Source: Bos javanicus
Taxonomy: Eukaryota > Chordata > Mammalia > Artiodactyla > Bovidae
Direction: 5' to 3'
Assembly: GCF_032452875.1 (NCBI RefSeq)
Contig: NC_083870.1
Coordinates: 2,356,001 to 2,420,000, forward strand
DNA: 64,000 bases
In this document: piece after piece, positions 1 to 10,667 of the stretch
How positions within the stretch are numbered: position 1 is the first letter of the stretch
Layout: the number at the start of each line of letters is the position of its first letter
Notes under the pieces: model-generated
Databases searched by the model: none
Seen by the model: only the letters and a program-made list of their open reading frames with translations
What the model was told of the DNA's origin: nothing
Position numbers and translations under genes: made by a program

Positions 1-1880
1 TTTTATTCCTGATTTCTAGAGGTTTTTTTTTTTTTTAATCATAAATGGATGTTGAATTTTGTCAAAGTCTTTCTCTGCATCTATTGAGATAATCATATGG
101 TTTTTATTTTTCAATTTGTTAAGGTGGTGTATTACATTGATTGATTTGCAGATATTGAAGAATCCTTGCATCCTTGGGATAAAGCCCACTTGGTCATGAT
201 GTGTGATCTTTTTAATATGTTGTTGGATTCTGTTTGCTAGAATTTTGTTAAGGATTTTTGCATCTATGTTCATCAGTGATATTGGCCTGTAGTTTTCTTT
301 TTTTGTGTGTGTGGCATCTTTGTCAGGTTTTGGTATGAGGGTGATGGTGGCCTCATAGAATGAGTTTGGAAGTTTACCTTCCTCTGCAATTTTCCGGAGG
401 AGTTTGAGTAGGATAAGTGTTAACTCTTCTGTCAATTTTTGGTAGAATTCAGCTGTGAAGCCGTCTGGTCCTTGGCTTTTATTTGCTGGAAGATTTCTGG
501 TTACAGTTTCAATTTCCATGCTTGTGATGGGTCTGCTAAGATTTTTTATTTATTCCTGGTTCAGTTTTGGAAAGTTGTACTTTTCTAAGAATTTGTTCAT
601 TTCTTCCAAGTTGTCCATTTTATTAGCATATAGTTGCTGTAGTCTCTTGTGGTCCTTTGTATTTCTATGTTGTCTGTTATGATCTCCATTTTCATTTCTA
701 ATTTTATTGATTTGATTTTTCTCCCTTTGTTTCTTGATGAGTCTGGCTAATGGTTTGTCAATTTTATTTATTTTCCAAAGAACCAGCTTTTGGCTTTGTT
801 GATTTTTGTTATGGTCTCTTTTGTTTGTTTTGCATTTATTTCTCTCCCTAATTTTTAAGATTTCTTTCCTTCTGCGAACCCTGGGCTTCTTCATTTCTTC
901 CTTTTCTAGTTGACTTAGGTGTAGAGTTAGGTTATTTATTGACTTTTTTCTTGTTTCCTGAGGTATGCCTGTATTGCTATGAACCTTCCCCTTAGCACTG
1001 CTTTTACAGTGTCCCACAGGTTTTGGGTTGTTGTGTTTTCATTTTCATTTGTTTCTATGCATATTTTGGTTTCTTTTCTTATTTCTTCTGTGATTTATTG
1101 GTTATTCAGTGTTGTTCAGCCTCCATATGTTTGAATTCTTAATACTTTTTCTCCTGTAATTCATATCTAATCTTACTGCATTGTGGTCAGAAAAGATGCT
1201 TGGAATGATTTCAATTTTTTTGAAATTACCAAGGCTAGATTTATGGCCTAGGTTGTGATCTATTCTGAAGAAGGTTCCATGTGTGCCTGAGAAAAAGGTG
1301 AAATTCATTGTTTTGGGGTGACATGTCCTATAGATATCAATTAGGTCTAACTGGTCTATTGTATCATTTAAAGCTTGTGTTTCCTTGGTAATTTTCTGTT
1401 TAGTTGATCTATCCATGGGTGTGAGTGGGGTATTAAAGTCTCCCACTATTATTGTGTTATTGTTAACTTCCCCTTTGATACTTGTTAGCATTTGCCTTAC
1501 ATGTTGTGGTGCTCCTATGTTGGGTACATATATATTTATAATTGTTATATCTTCTTCTTGGATTGATCCTTTGATCATTATGTAGTGTCCTTCTTTGTCT
1601 CTTTTCACAGCCTTTGTTTTAAAGTCTATTTTATTTGATATGAGTATTGCTACTCCTGCTTTCTTTTGGTTTCTATTTGCATGGAATATCTTTTTCCAGC
1701 CCTTCACTTTCAGTCTGTATGTGTCTCTTGTTTTGAGGTGCGTCTTCTGTAGACAACGTATATAGGGGTCTTGTTTTTGTATCCATTCAGCCAGTCTTTA
1801 TTTTTGCTTGGGGCATTCAACCCATTTGCACTTAAGGTAATTATGCACTTAAGGTAATTATTGATAAGTATGATCCCCTT
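1..1880 (-). pseudogene. L1 ORF2 relic: endonuclease and reverse transcriptase N-terminal half
   Basis: ORF2 of L1 encodes an APE-type endonuclease followed by a reverse transcriptase used in target-primed retrotransposition. The endonuclease reads at about 1102-1800, including the motif FNTPLTPMDR, the stretch GTHGTFFRIDH (consensus has D near the end) and SDHNAV. The linker is at 550-1017. The RT start is at 16-519 with ANKSQGPDGFTAEFYQ, IPKPDKD, NYRPISLMNIDAKILNKIL and the catalytic-motif-A region ISIDAEKDFDKI. Frames are interrupted between these blocks. The RT C-terminal half, with the FADD-type motif, lies beyond the left edge. Confidence 0.88.
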
Positions 1881-1929
1881 GCCATTTCCTTTATTGTTTT
1901 GGGTTCGAGTTTATACATCCTTTTTTGTT

Positions 1930-2690
1930 TCCTGTCTAGAGAAGATCCTTTAGCATTTGTTGGAGAGCTGGTTTGGTGGTGCTGAATTCTCTCAGCTTTT
2001 GCTTGTCTGTGAAGCTTTTGATTTCTCCTCCATATTTGAATGAGATCCTTGCTGGGTAGAGTAATCTGGGCTGTAGGTTATTTTCTTTCATCACTTTAAG
2101 TATGCCCTGCCATTCCCTCCTGGCCTGAAGAGTTTCTATTGAAAGATCAGCTGTTATCCTTATGGGAATCCCCTTGTGTGTTATTTGTGTTTTTCCCTTG
2201 CTGCTTTTAATATTTGTTCTTTATGTTTGATCTTTGTTAATTTGATTAATATGTATCTTGGGGTGTTTCACCTTGGGTTTATCCTGTTTGGGACTCTCTA
2301 GGTTTCTTGGACTTGGGTGATTATTTCCTTTCCCATTTTAGTGAAGTTTTCAACTATTATCTCTTCAAGTATTTTCTCATGGTCTTTCTTTTTGTCTTCT
2401 TCTGGGACTCCTATGATTCGAATGTTGGGGCATTTAACATTGTCCCAGAGGTCTCTGAGATAGTCCTCATTTCCATTAATTTGTTTTTCTTTTTTCCTCT
2501 CTGTTTCATTTATTTCTACCATTGTATGTTCTACCTCACTTATCCTATCTTCTGCCTCTGTTATTCTACTGTTGGTTCCCTCCAGAGTGTTTTTGATCTC
2601 ATTTATTGCATTATTCATTCTATATATAGACTCTTTTTTATTTCTTCTAGGTCCTTGTTAAACCTTTCTTGCATCTTCTCAATCCTTGTC
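1930..2690 (-). pseudogene. L1 ORF1 relic (coiled coil and RRM)
   Basis: ORF1 of L1 encodes a trimeric RNA-binding chaperone. The clearest block is 2298-2618: a heptad-like stretch (INEIKNTLEGTNSRITEAED, ISEVE) leads into the RRM start PNIRIIGVPE. The C-terminal part follows toward 1930 in broken frames. No intact start-to-stop frame remains. The 224-residue plus-strand open frame over the same DNA (2307-2981) is its antisense shadow. Confidence 0.82.
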
Positions 2691-3513
2691 TCCAGGCTAT
2701 TTATCCGTAACTCCATTTTGTTTTCAAGATTTTGGATCATTTTCACTATCATTATTTGGAATTCTCTGTCAGGTAGACTCTATCTCTTCCTCTTTTGTTT
2801 GGTTTGGTGGGCATTTATCCTGTTTCTTTACCTGCTGGGTATTTCTCTGCCTTTTCATCTTGTTTATATTGCTGAGTTTGGGGTGGCCTTTCTGTATTCT
2901 GGCAGTTTGTGGAGTTCTCTTTATTGTGGAGTTTCCTCTCTGTGGGTGGGGTTGGACAGATGGCTTGTCAAGGTTTCCTGATTAGGGCAGCTTGTGTCAG
3001 TGTTCTGGTGGGTGGAGCTGGATTTCTTCTCTCTGGAGTGCAATAAAGTGTCCAGTAATGTGTTATGAGATGTCAGTGGGTTTGGTGTGACTTTGGGAAA
3101 CCTGTATATTGAAGCTCAGAGCTATGTTCTTGTGTTGGTGGAGAATTTGCATGGTATGTCTTGCTCTGGAACTTGCTGGCCCTTGGGTGGTGCTTGGTTT
3201 CAGTGTAGGTATGGAGGCGTTTGATGAGCTCCTATGGTTGAATGTTCCCTGGAGTTAGGAGTTCTCTGGTGTTCTCAGGATTTGGATGTAAGCCTTCTGC
3301 CTCTGGTTTTCAGTCTTATTCTTACAGTAGCCTCAAGACTTCTCCATTTCCTTTCGAAGACAATGGGCTGCTTTTCTGGGTGTCTGATGTCCTCTGCCAG
3401 CATTCAGAAGTTGCTTTGTGGAATTTATTAAGCATTCAAATGTTCTTTTGATGAATTTGTGGGGGAAAAAGTGGCCTCCCCATTCTATTACTCTGCCATG
3501 TTAGGACCGCCCC
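2691..3513 (-). promoter_or_regulatory. L1 5' UTR (internal promoter region)
   Basis: This lies upstream of ORF1 on the minus strand and ends in a GC-rich start at about 3513. In L1 the region carries an internal promoter. No coding frame is expected or seen. Function is inferred from position; activity is not supported for this decayed copy. Confidence 0.6.
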
Positions 3514-4090
3514 ATGACTCCTATATTTTTGTAGGAGTTTTATAATTTTAGGTCTTGATTCATTTTGGATTAATTTTTGTGTATGGTGTGAAGTAGAGAG
3601 TGAAATTCATAATTTTGCATATAAGTATCCAACTATTCCATTGTGTTTTGTTGAAAAGACCCCTTTTCACAAATTTTTTTTTGGCATCTTTATTGAAAAT
3701 CAGTTGACTATAAATGAAAGGACTTATTTCTGGACTTTCATTTTTATTCCATCAATTTATATTTGTATTGATACTTATGCTAGCAACATACTGATCTCAT
3801 GACTTTAGCTTTGTTGTAAGTTGTGAAATTGGGAAGTGTAAGTCTGCCAATTTGTTATTTCTGGATCCCTCACCTTTCTATATGAATTTTAGGGTCAGTC
3901 AATTTCTGCAAAACAGCCACCTGGGATTTTGATTGGAATTGTGTTGAATCTGTATAATAATTTAGAGAACATACCTGTTTCAACAATATTAAGTCTTTCA
4001 ATCCAATTAAGTCAATTTAAATATGTTAAGGTGTTTCTCATTTATTTATGTCTTCCTTAATATCTTTGAGCAATGTTTTATGATTTTCAC
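3514..4090 (-). mobile_element. Older L1, ORF2 3' section (segment 1 of a split element)
   Basis: The antisense of the C-terminal ORF2 region is recognisable (phrases such as ttttgtgtatggtgtgaag and ttgttgaaaagacccc), but it is much more diverged than 1-3513. Later segments of the same minus-strand L1 appear at 6047, 7578, 8185, 8653, 10492 and 11371. Compared with a typical L1, roughly 1 kb of RT region is missing between this segment and 6047. Confidence 0.75.
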
Positions 4091-4413
4091 AAAAAAAAAA
4101 AACTGGAAAATTCTTTAAAAAATGGCTATGCCAAAGCCTTATGATTTTGTTTTATGATTTTCACAAAAAAACTGGAAAATTCTTTTAAAAATGGCTATGC
4201 CAAAGCGTTATGATTTTGTTTTATGATTTTCACAAAAAAACTGGAAAATTCTTTAAAAAATGGCTATGCCAAAGCATTATGATTTTGTTTTATGATTTTC
4301 ACAAAAAAACTGGAAAATTCTTTAAAAAATGGCTATGCCAAAGCGTTATGATTTTGTTTTATGATTTTCATAAAAAAACTGGAAAATTCTTTACAAAATG
4401 ACTATGCCAAAGC
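4074..4413 (+). repeat. 69-bp tandem repeat, nearly five copies, at an L1/BovB junction
   Basis: Units start at about 4074 (partial), 4141, 4210, 4279 and 4348 with a 69-bp period. Each unit joins an L1-derived part (atgattttgttttatgattt) to an A-rich part ending in ggctatgccaaagc, which matches the start of the BovB sequence that follows. The last unit reads directly into that BovB. Because 69 is a multiple of three, an artefactual open frame of 23-residue repeats appears. Confidence 0.93.
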
Positions 4414-5480
4414 CTTTGACTGTGTGGATCACAATAAACTGTGGAAAATTCTGAAAGAGATGGGAATACCAGACCACCTAACCTGCCTCTTGAGAAATCT
4501 ATATGCAGGTCAGGAAGCAACAGTTAGAACTGGACATGGAACAACAGACTGGTTCCAAATTTGGAAAGGAGTACCTCAAGGCTGTATACTGTCATCCTGA
4601 TGAGTTAACTTATATGCAGAGTACATCATGTGAAATGCTAAGCTGGATGAAGCAGAAGCTGGAATCAAGATTACCAGGAGAAATATCAGTAACCTCAGAT
4701 ATGCAGATGACACCACCCTTATGGCAGAAAGTGAAGAAGAACTAAAGAGTCTCTTGATGAAAGTGAAAGAAGAGAGTGAAAAAGCAAGCTTAAAACTCAA
4801 CATTCAGAAAACTAAGATAATGGCATCTGGTCCCATCACTTCATGGGAAATAGATGGGGAAGCAGTGCAAACAGTGTCAGACTTTATTTTTGGGGCTCCA
4901 AAATCACTGCAGATGGTGACTGCAGCCATGAAATTAAAAGACGCTTACTCCTTGGAAGGAAAGTTATGACCAACCTAGATAGCATATCGAAAAGCAGAGA
5001 CATTACTTTGCCAACAAAGGTCCGTCTAGTCAAGGCTATGGTTTTTCCAGTGGTTATGTATGGATGTGAGAGTTGGGACTGTGACAAAAGCTGAGTGACG
5101 AAGAATTGATGCTTTTGAACTGTGGTGTTGGAGAAAACTCTTGAGAGTCTCTTAGACTGCAAGGAGATCCAACAGGTTCATTCTGAAGGAGATCAGTCCT
5201 GGGTGTTCTTTGGAAGGAATGACGCTAAAGCTGAAACTCCAGTACTTTGGCCACCTCATGCAATGAGTTGACTCATTGGAAAAGACTCTGATGCTGGGAG
5301 GGATTGGGGGCAGGAGGAGAAGAGGACGATAGAGGATGAGATGGCTGGATGGCATCACCGACTCGATGGACGTGAGTTTGAGTGAACTCCGGGAGTTGGT
5401 GATGGACAGGGAGGCCTGGAGTGCTGCAATTCATGGGGTCGCAAAGAGTCAGACACGACTGAGTGACTGAACTTAACTGA
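4400..5480 (+). mobile_element. BovB LINE, 5'-truncated
   Basis: BovB is an RTE-clade non-LTR retrotransposon abundant in ruminants. This copy starts in the RT domain (actatgccaaagcctttgac), carries RT motifs such as CVDHNKLWKIL, GVPQGCILS and NIQKTKIMASGP in shifting frames, and ends with the standard 3' region and an ACTGA-type tail. Several frameshifts make it non-coding. Its 5' edge is merged with the tandem array. Confidence 0.92.
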
Positions 5481-5483
5481 AAA

Positions 5484-6046
5484 TCATTTCAGATGGTGAC
5501 TGCAGCCATGAAATTAAAAGGCACTTGCTCCTTGGAAGAAAAGCTATGACCAACCTAGAAAGCATATTAAAAAACAGGTACATTACGTTGCCAACAAAGG
5601 TCTGTCTAATCGAAGGTATGGTTTTTTCAGTAGTCATGTATGGATGAGAGTTGGACCATAAGGAAAGCTGAACAATGAAGAATTGATGCTTTTGAACTGT
5701 GTTGTTTGGAGAAGACTCTTGAGAGTCCCTTTACTGCAAGGAGATCAAACCAGTCAATCCAAAGGTAATCAGTCCTGAATATTCATAGGAAGAACTCATG
5801 CTGAAGCTCCAAACTCCAATACACTTGATGAGAAGAACTGACTCATTGGAAAAGACCCTGATGCTGGGAAAGAGTGAAGGCAGGAGAAGGGGATGACAGA
5901 GGATGAGATGGTTGGGTGGCAAACTGACTCGATGGACATGAGTTTGAGCAAGCTCCAGCAGTTGGTAATGGACAGGGGAGCCTGGCGTGCTGCAGTCCAT
6001 GGGTTCGCAAAGAGTCAGACACAACTGAATGACTGAACTGAATTGA
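5484..6046 (+). mobile_element. BovB LINE 3' end, older copy
   Basis: A second 3' fragment in the same orientation directly follows the first. It starts near the cagatggtgactgcagccat block and ends in gactgaactgaattgaa. It is visibly more diverged than its neighbour, so it is probably a separate, older insertion. Confidence 0.88.
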
Positions 6047-6298
6047 ATATTTTCTGCAAGAGTTTACTAATAATTACTATTGATTCTTCTTTAAATATTT
6101 GATATATGCCAGTGAGGCCATCTGGGCCTGGGATTATTTTTGTGGGAAGACTTTTAGTTTCCTATTTAATCTTTTTGTTTGCTACTGTTCTACTTAGTTT
6201 TTTGATATCTTTTGATTCAATTTTGGTAATTTAATTTTTTCTTGGAATTTTTCCATTTCATTTAGTTATCAAATTTGTTTATTTGTAATCAAGTTTAT
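6047..6298 (-). mobile_element. Older L1, RT N-terminal region (segment 2)
   Basis: Antisense L1 sequence around gccatctgggcctgggatt marks the start of the RT domain. It continues the split old L1 between two BovB insertions. Confidence 0.7.
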
Positions 6299-7577
6299 TG
6301 TGATCCACACAGTCAAAAAAACAAAGTCTGACACTGTTTCCACTGCTTCCCCATCTATTTCCCATCAAGTGATGGGACCAGATGCCATGATCTTCGTTTT
6401 CTGAATGTTGAGCTTTAAGTCAACTTTTTCACTCTCCTCTTTCACTTTCATCAAGAGGCTTTTGAGTTCCTCTTCACTTTCTGCCATAAGGGTGGTATAA
6501 TCTGCATATCTGAGGTTATTGATATTTCTCCTGGCAATCTTGATTCCAGCTGTGCTTCTTCCAGCCCAGCGTTTCTCAGGATGTACTCTGCGTAGAAGTT
6601 AAATGAGCAGGGTGACAATATACAGCCTTGATGTACTCCTTTTCCTATTTGGGACCAGTCTGCTGTTCCATATCCCATTCTAACTGTTGCCTCCTGACCT
6701 GCATACAGGTTTCTCAAGAGGCAGGTCAGGTGGTCTGGTATTCCCATCTCTTTCAGAATTTTCCACAGTTGATTGTGATACACACAGTCAAAGGCTTTGG
6801 CATAGTCAAGAAAGCAGAAATTGAAGTTTTTCTGGAACTCTCTTGCTTTATCGATGATCCAGCAGATGTTGGCAATTTGATCTCTGGTTCCTCTGCCTTT
6901 TCTAAAACCAGCTTGAACATCTGGAAGTTCACAGTTCACGTATTGCTGAAGCCTGGCTTGGAGAATTTTGAGCATTACTTTACTAGCGTGTGAGATGAGT
7001 GCAATTGTGCAGTAGTTTGAGCATTCTTTGGCATTGCCTTTCTTTGGGATTGGAATGAAAACTGACCTTTTCCAGTCCTGTGGCCACTGCTGAGTTTTCC
7101 AAATCTGCTGGCATATTGAGTGCAGCACTTTCACAGCATCATCTTTCAGGATTTGAAAGAGCTCAACTGGAATTCAATCACCTCCACTAGTTTTGTTCGT
7201 AGTGATGCTTTCTAAGGCCCACTTGACTTCACATTCCAGGGTGTCTGGCTCTAGGTGAGTGATCACACCATCGTGATTATCTGGGTCGTGAAGATTTTTT
7301 TTTTTTTTGTACATTTCTGTGTATTCTTGCCACCTCTTCTTGATATCTTCTGCTTCTGTTAGGTCCATACCATTTCTGTCCTTTATCGAGCCCATCTTTG
7401 CATGAAATGTTCCCTTGGTATCTCTGATTTTCTTGAAGAAATCTCTAGTCTTTCCCATTCTGTTGTTTTCCTCCATTTCTTTGCATTGATCACTGAGAAA
7501 GGCTGTCTTATCTCTTCTTGCTCTTCTTTGGAACTCTGCATTCAAATGCTTTGCTTTTCCCTTTCTCCTTTGCTTTT
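6299..7577 (-). mobile_element. BovB LINE, minus strand, lacking its normal 3' end
   Basis: On the minus strand it runs from about 7577 (linker, with CNAEFQRRARRDK-like coding) through RT (7134-6451: WPQDWKRSVFIPIPKKGNAK, GFRKGRGTRDQIANI, FLDYAKAFDCVYHNQLW). It stops at the cagtgtcagacttt block near 6325. The usual 3' UTR and ACTGA tail are absent. Instead 6299-6321 repeats 23 bp of internal RT sequence. The frame is broken by stops around 7140-7200. Confidence 0.88.
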
Positions 7578-7885
7578 GAAATGTTTATTGCGATATATAT
7601 CCCAAACATTTTAGAATGTTATATTTTCAATTTAATTTGTCTCAAAATATTTTCTAAGTTCTTCTTTGAACCATTGTTATTTAAGGATGCTTTTAAAAAT
7701 TCTACATATTTATGTATTTCCCACATTTCTGTTTGCTATTGACTTCTAATTTAATTACTTTGTGCTCTGAAACCATATTTTGAATGATTTCAATTATTTT
7801 TAAATTGTTTATACTTCTTTTATGGCCAGCTTACACCAGGAAATGTTCCTTGTGTTCTTGAGATTATATGTTCTGTTGTTGAGTT
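7578..7885 (-). mobile_element. Older L1, endonuclease-RT linker (segment 3)
   Basis: Antisense L1 with recognisable blocks (atttgtctcaaaatattttc, ttctttgaaccattgttatt). About 430 bp of L1 expected between segments 2 and 3 is missing, so the BovB at 6299 sits in a deletion rather than a simple insertion. Confidence 0.65.
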
Positions 7886-7896
7886 GTGTGTTCTAT

Positions 7897-8173
7897 GCTG
7901 CTGCTGCTGCTAAGTCGCTTCAGTCGTATCCAACTCTGTGCGACCCCATAGACGGCAGCCCACCAGGCTCCCGCGTCCCTGGGATTCTCCAGGCAAGAAC
8001 ACTGGAGTGGGCTGCCATTTCCTTCTCCAATGCATGAAAGTGAAAAGTGAAAGTGAAGTCGCTCAGTCGTGTCTGACTCCTAGCGACCCCATGGACTGCA
8101 GCCTACCAGGCCCCTCCGTCCATGGGATTTTCCAGGCAAGAGTACTGGAGTGGGTTGCCATTGCCTTCTTCGT
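7897..8173 (-). mobile_element. Bov-A2 SINE dimer
   Basis: Two tandem Bov-A monomers in antisense, each with the caggcaagaacactggagtg-type block, headed by a (GCT)n run (the reversed AGC tail). It is flanked by direct repeats gtgtgttctat (7886-7896) and gtgtgttctgt (8174-8184), a near-perfect 11-bp target-site duplication in the old L1. Confidence 0.93.
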
Positions 8174-8184
8174 GTGTGTTCTGT

Positions 8185-8453
8185 AGAAACTAGCTGTATC
8201 TGATTTCTTAATAGTGTTGTTGAAGTCTCTATATCCTTGCTGGTTTACTCTCTAGATGTTCTATTCTAGCCTAACCTAGCCTGCCCTATCCTATCTTAGG
8301 CTCTTCTATTCTATTCAGAATGGTGTATTGATGTCTGTAACAATCAACTAGGTTGATTGTCCTATTTCTTCAGCTCTGTCAGTTTTTGCTTAATATATCT
8401 TGAGGCCCTACTGTTAGATACATATATAATTGTTATATCGTCCTGACAAATTG
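8185..8453 (-). mobile_element. Older L1, endonuclease region (segment 4)
   Basis: Antisense endonuclease-region L1 resumes right after the SINE duplication. It includes a short pentamer-like run of cctaacctagcctgccctat near 8270. It is strongly diverged with no usable frame. Confidence 0.6.
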
Positions 8454-8652
8454 ATCCCAGGTGGGGCTAGTGGTAAAAAGCTGCCTGACAATGCGGGAGA
8501 TGAGGTTTGATTCCTAGGTCGGGAAGCTCTCCTTTGGAATAGGAAATGGCAAACAGCTCCAGTATTCTTGCCTGGAAAATTCCATGGGCAGAGGAGCATA
8601 TTGGTTTATAGTTCATAGGGCTGCAGGGAATTGGACATGACTGAGTAGTCAT
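8454..8652 (+). mobile_element. Bov-tA SINE
   Basis: Sense tRNA-derived SINE: A-box-like gtggggctagtggtaaaaag, B-box-like ggtttgattcc, then the Bov-A body (ccagtattcttgcctgg) ending at gacatgactgagtag. It is inserted in the old L1. Confidence 0.85.
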
Positions 8653-8818
8653 GTTTTCCAAAAAGCACAGCACATTAAAAAGTCTCTTTTTTCTCTATTA
8701 TTAATAGCATTTTAAACTTAAATTATATTTTGTTTGATATGCTATCAATATGTCTACTCTAGCTTTCTTATGGTTGCTGTTTTCATATCTTATACTTTTT
8801 TTTAGTCTTTTAGACTAC
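8653..8818 (-). mobile_element. Older L1, endonuclease N-terminal region (segment 5)
   Basis: Antisense of the early endonuclease domain (tctactctagctttcttatg). It is interrupted at about 8818 by a younger L1 3' end and resumes at 10492 with tgtctcttgtagacagaaca, the expected next block. Confidence 0.62.
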
Positions 8819-9471
8819 TTTTTAAAAATTTTATTGGAGTATAAATACTTTACCGTGTTGTATTAGTTATGTATATACATATATTCCCTCTTTTTTGGGA
8901 TTCTGTCCCATTTAGGTCACCACAGAGCATTGAATAGACTTCCCTGTGCTATACAATAAGTTTTCATTTGTTGTCTATTTTATACATAGTATTAATAGAG
9001 TACATATGTCAATGTCCACCTCCCAATTCATCCCACCCTTCCTTCCCCCCTTGGTGTCCACACATTTGTTCTCTACATTTGTGTCTGTTTTTCTGCTTTG
9101 TAAATAAGAACATCTATACCATTTTTTTCAGATTTCCTATATATTCATTAATACACAATATTTATTTTCCTCCTTCTGACTGACTTCATTCTGTATGACA
9201 ATCTCTAGATCCATCCATGTCACTACAAATGACCCAATTTCATTCCTTTTTATGGCTGAGTAATATTATATATATGTGTGTGTGTGTATGAATAATTGTA
9301 TAGATATATAGATTTACCACATCTTCTTTATCCATTCCTCTGTTGGGGGACATTTAAGTTCTTTCCATGTCCTGGCTATTGTAAGCAGTGCAGCAATGAA
9401 CACTGAGGTGCATGTGTTTTTTTTTGAATTATGATTTTCTCTGGATATATGCCCAGTAGTGAGATTGCTGA
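8819..9471 (-). mobile_element. Younger L1 3' end, first half (3' UTR and ORF2 C-terminus)
   Basis: Antisense L1 3' UTR and the end of ORF2, with ccatgtcctggctattgtaa and ggatatatgcccagtagtga. A (TG)n microsatellite lies at about 9275-9290. The copy is 5'-truncated, is interrupted at 9472 by an LTR, and continues at 10289. Confidence 0.83.
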
Positions 9472-10002
9472 TGAAAGAGTTAACATAGGTAGGTTGATAA
9501 GGAGTCCAAGCCTAAGGCCTATTTAAGAAGGAGTTGAACACTTTCTTTTTCACATTCTTTTGCCTTAGGCATGAAGGCCTCGTAGGCAGCAGTATCTTTT
9601 GTTCAAGGATATGCTTTTTTGAGCTCAGAATATATGTTATGGGAGAAGGTCTGGGTAAAACTTCCACAGCTTTGAGCTCTGGGTTAACCTGTTCCTTCTG
9701 GCTAATCTCATGCTGATGTCATCCCAGGATATATGTTACAAGAAAGAGTCTGGGCAAAATTTTCACAGCCTTGAGGTATTCTTTTCTATTCTTAAGAGCT
9801 AGCAGAAAAATATATAATACCCTGCTTAAAACTAACAAGGCGGGTAATCTTTCTACCCCCTTTGATGTCTATGTCAGTTTTTAAAGTCACTGTCACTTTA
9901 ATAAAATTTCTACTACACAAAGCTACGAGTGACTGAGATTATCTTTGGTCCCAGAGTTAAACCTTCTCCTTTGGAGACTACAGATCCAATGGAGCACTGT
10001 AA

Positions 10003-10202
10003 AGAAAGTGAAGTCGTTCAGTCGTGTCCAACTCTTTGTGGCCCCATGGACTGTAGCCTACCAGGCTCCTGTCCGTGGGATTTTCCAGGCAAGAATACTG
10101 GAGTGGGTTGCCATTTCCTTCTCCAGGGGATCTTCCCAACCCAGGGATCGAACCCTGATGTCCCGCATCACAGGCAGATGCTTTAACCTCTGAGCTACCA
10201 GG
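10003..10202 (-). mobile_element. Bov-tA SINE inside the LTR
   Basis: Antisense Bov-tA: the Bov-A body comes first, then the tRNA-related part (ggatcgaaccctgatgtccc, and ctgagctaccaggg at its end). It is flanked by an exact 11-bp duplication gagcactgtaa at 9992-10002 and 10203-10213. Confidence 0.93.
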
Positions 10203-10230
10203 GAGCACTGTAAGCTTTCAACTATTATCT

Positions 10231-10248
10231 TGGGGGCTCATCCAGGAT
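10231..10248 (+). other. Primer-binding site, tRNA-Pro type (class I ERV)
   Basis: tgggggctcatccaggat differs from the usual tRNA-Pro complement at two CpG-type G-to-A positions. Its position just after the LTR end supports the class I assignment. Confidence 0.65.
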
Positions 10249-10288
10249 CCCAAGACAAGGTGTAAGCTGTTATCTTGGATGCTAAGTG

Positions 10289-10491
10289 ATAAAGTCTACT
10301 ACTGGGTCATGTGGTATTTCTTTCAGTTTTTTCAAGGATCCTCCATACTGCTCTCCAAAGTGGCTGTATCTATTTACATTTCCACCAGAAGTGCAAGAGG
10401 GTTTCCTTTTCTCCACACCCTCTCCAGCATTTATTATTTGTACATTTTGTGGTGATGGCCATTCTGACTGGTGTGAGGTGATATCCTATAT
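10289..10491 (-). mobile_element. Younger L1 3' end, second half
   Basis: It resumes the ORF2 C-terminal antisense exactly where 9471 stopped (gggtcatgtggtatttcttt), continues through ctccaaagtggctgtatc and ends near the ggtgatatcc block at the truncation point. Confidence 0.8.
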
Positions 10492-10667
10492 TTTTCCATA
10501 TAAAGTATGTCTCTTGTAGACAGAACATAGTTGAGTCTTGTTTGTTTTTTAAAAATAAATTCTAATAACTTTTTCTTTGAATTCTTTCACTCCTATTTGA
10601 TGTTATTTTTCTATAGCTGATTCATGCTTGCTATTTTACTTTTTCTTTTCTCTTTGTCTCATTTCAT
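10492..10667 (-). mobile_element. Older L1, start of ORF2 region (segment 6)
   Basis: Antisense tgtctcttgtagacagaaca and the following A/T-rich blocks match the region next to segment 5 in L1, showing that the younger L1 split the old one. Confidence 0.6.

Larger units (their letters stand above)
1..3513 (-). mobile_element. L1 LINE, minus strand, 5' end complete, 3' part outside window
   Basis: Read on the minus strand this is a continuous L1: 5' UTR (3513 to about 2690), ORF1 relic, ORF2 endonuclease, then reverse transcriptase running off the left edge. The 5' terminus lies at about 3513 in a G-rich start followed by a typical L1 leader. Both frames are broken by stops and frameshifts, so the copy is dead, but the order is collinear and uninterrupted. 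It abuts a more decayed L1 of the same orientation at 3514. Confidence 0.9.
9472..10288 (+). mobile_element. Class I ERV LTR with short leader (solo or remnant)
   Basis: It starts TGAAAGAGTTAAC, the same start as a second LTR at 58930. It carries a polyadenylation signal (aataaa near 9901) and the shared U5 block ttatctttggtcccagagt at 9939. The LTR proper ends near 10228; about 40-60 bp of leader with a tRNA-Pro-like primer site follows before L1 resumes. A Bov-tA is inserted in U5. No coding sequence of this ERV is present here. Confidence 0.72.

Noticed and set aside
2307..2981. 224-codon plus-strand open frame, very rich in Phe, Leu and Ser
   Set aside because: It is the antisense shadow of L1 ORF1 and 5' UTR; the minus-strand product is the recognisable one.
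4210..4401. Open frame of repeated 23-residue units
   Set aside because: Arises because the 69-bp tandem unit is a multiple of three; there is no gene context.
4074..4413. CRISPR-like regular repeat
   Set aside because: Units are contiguous with no variable spacers, in a mammalian genome; it is a minisatellite.
8454..8652. tRNA gene
   Set aside because: The A- and B-box-like sequences belong to the tRNA-derived head of a Bov-tA SINE; no cloverleaf is preserved. The same applies to the other Bov-tA copies.
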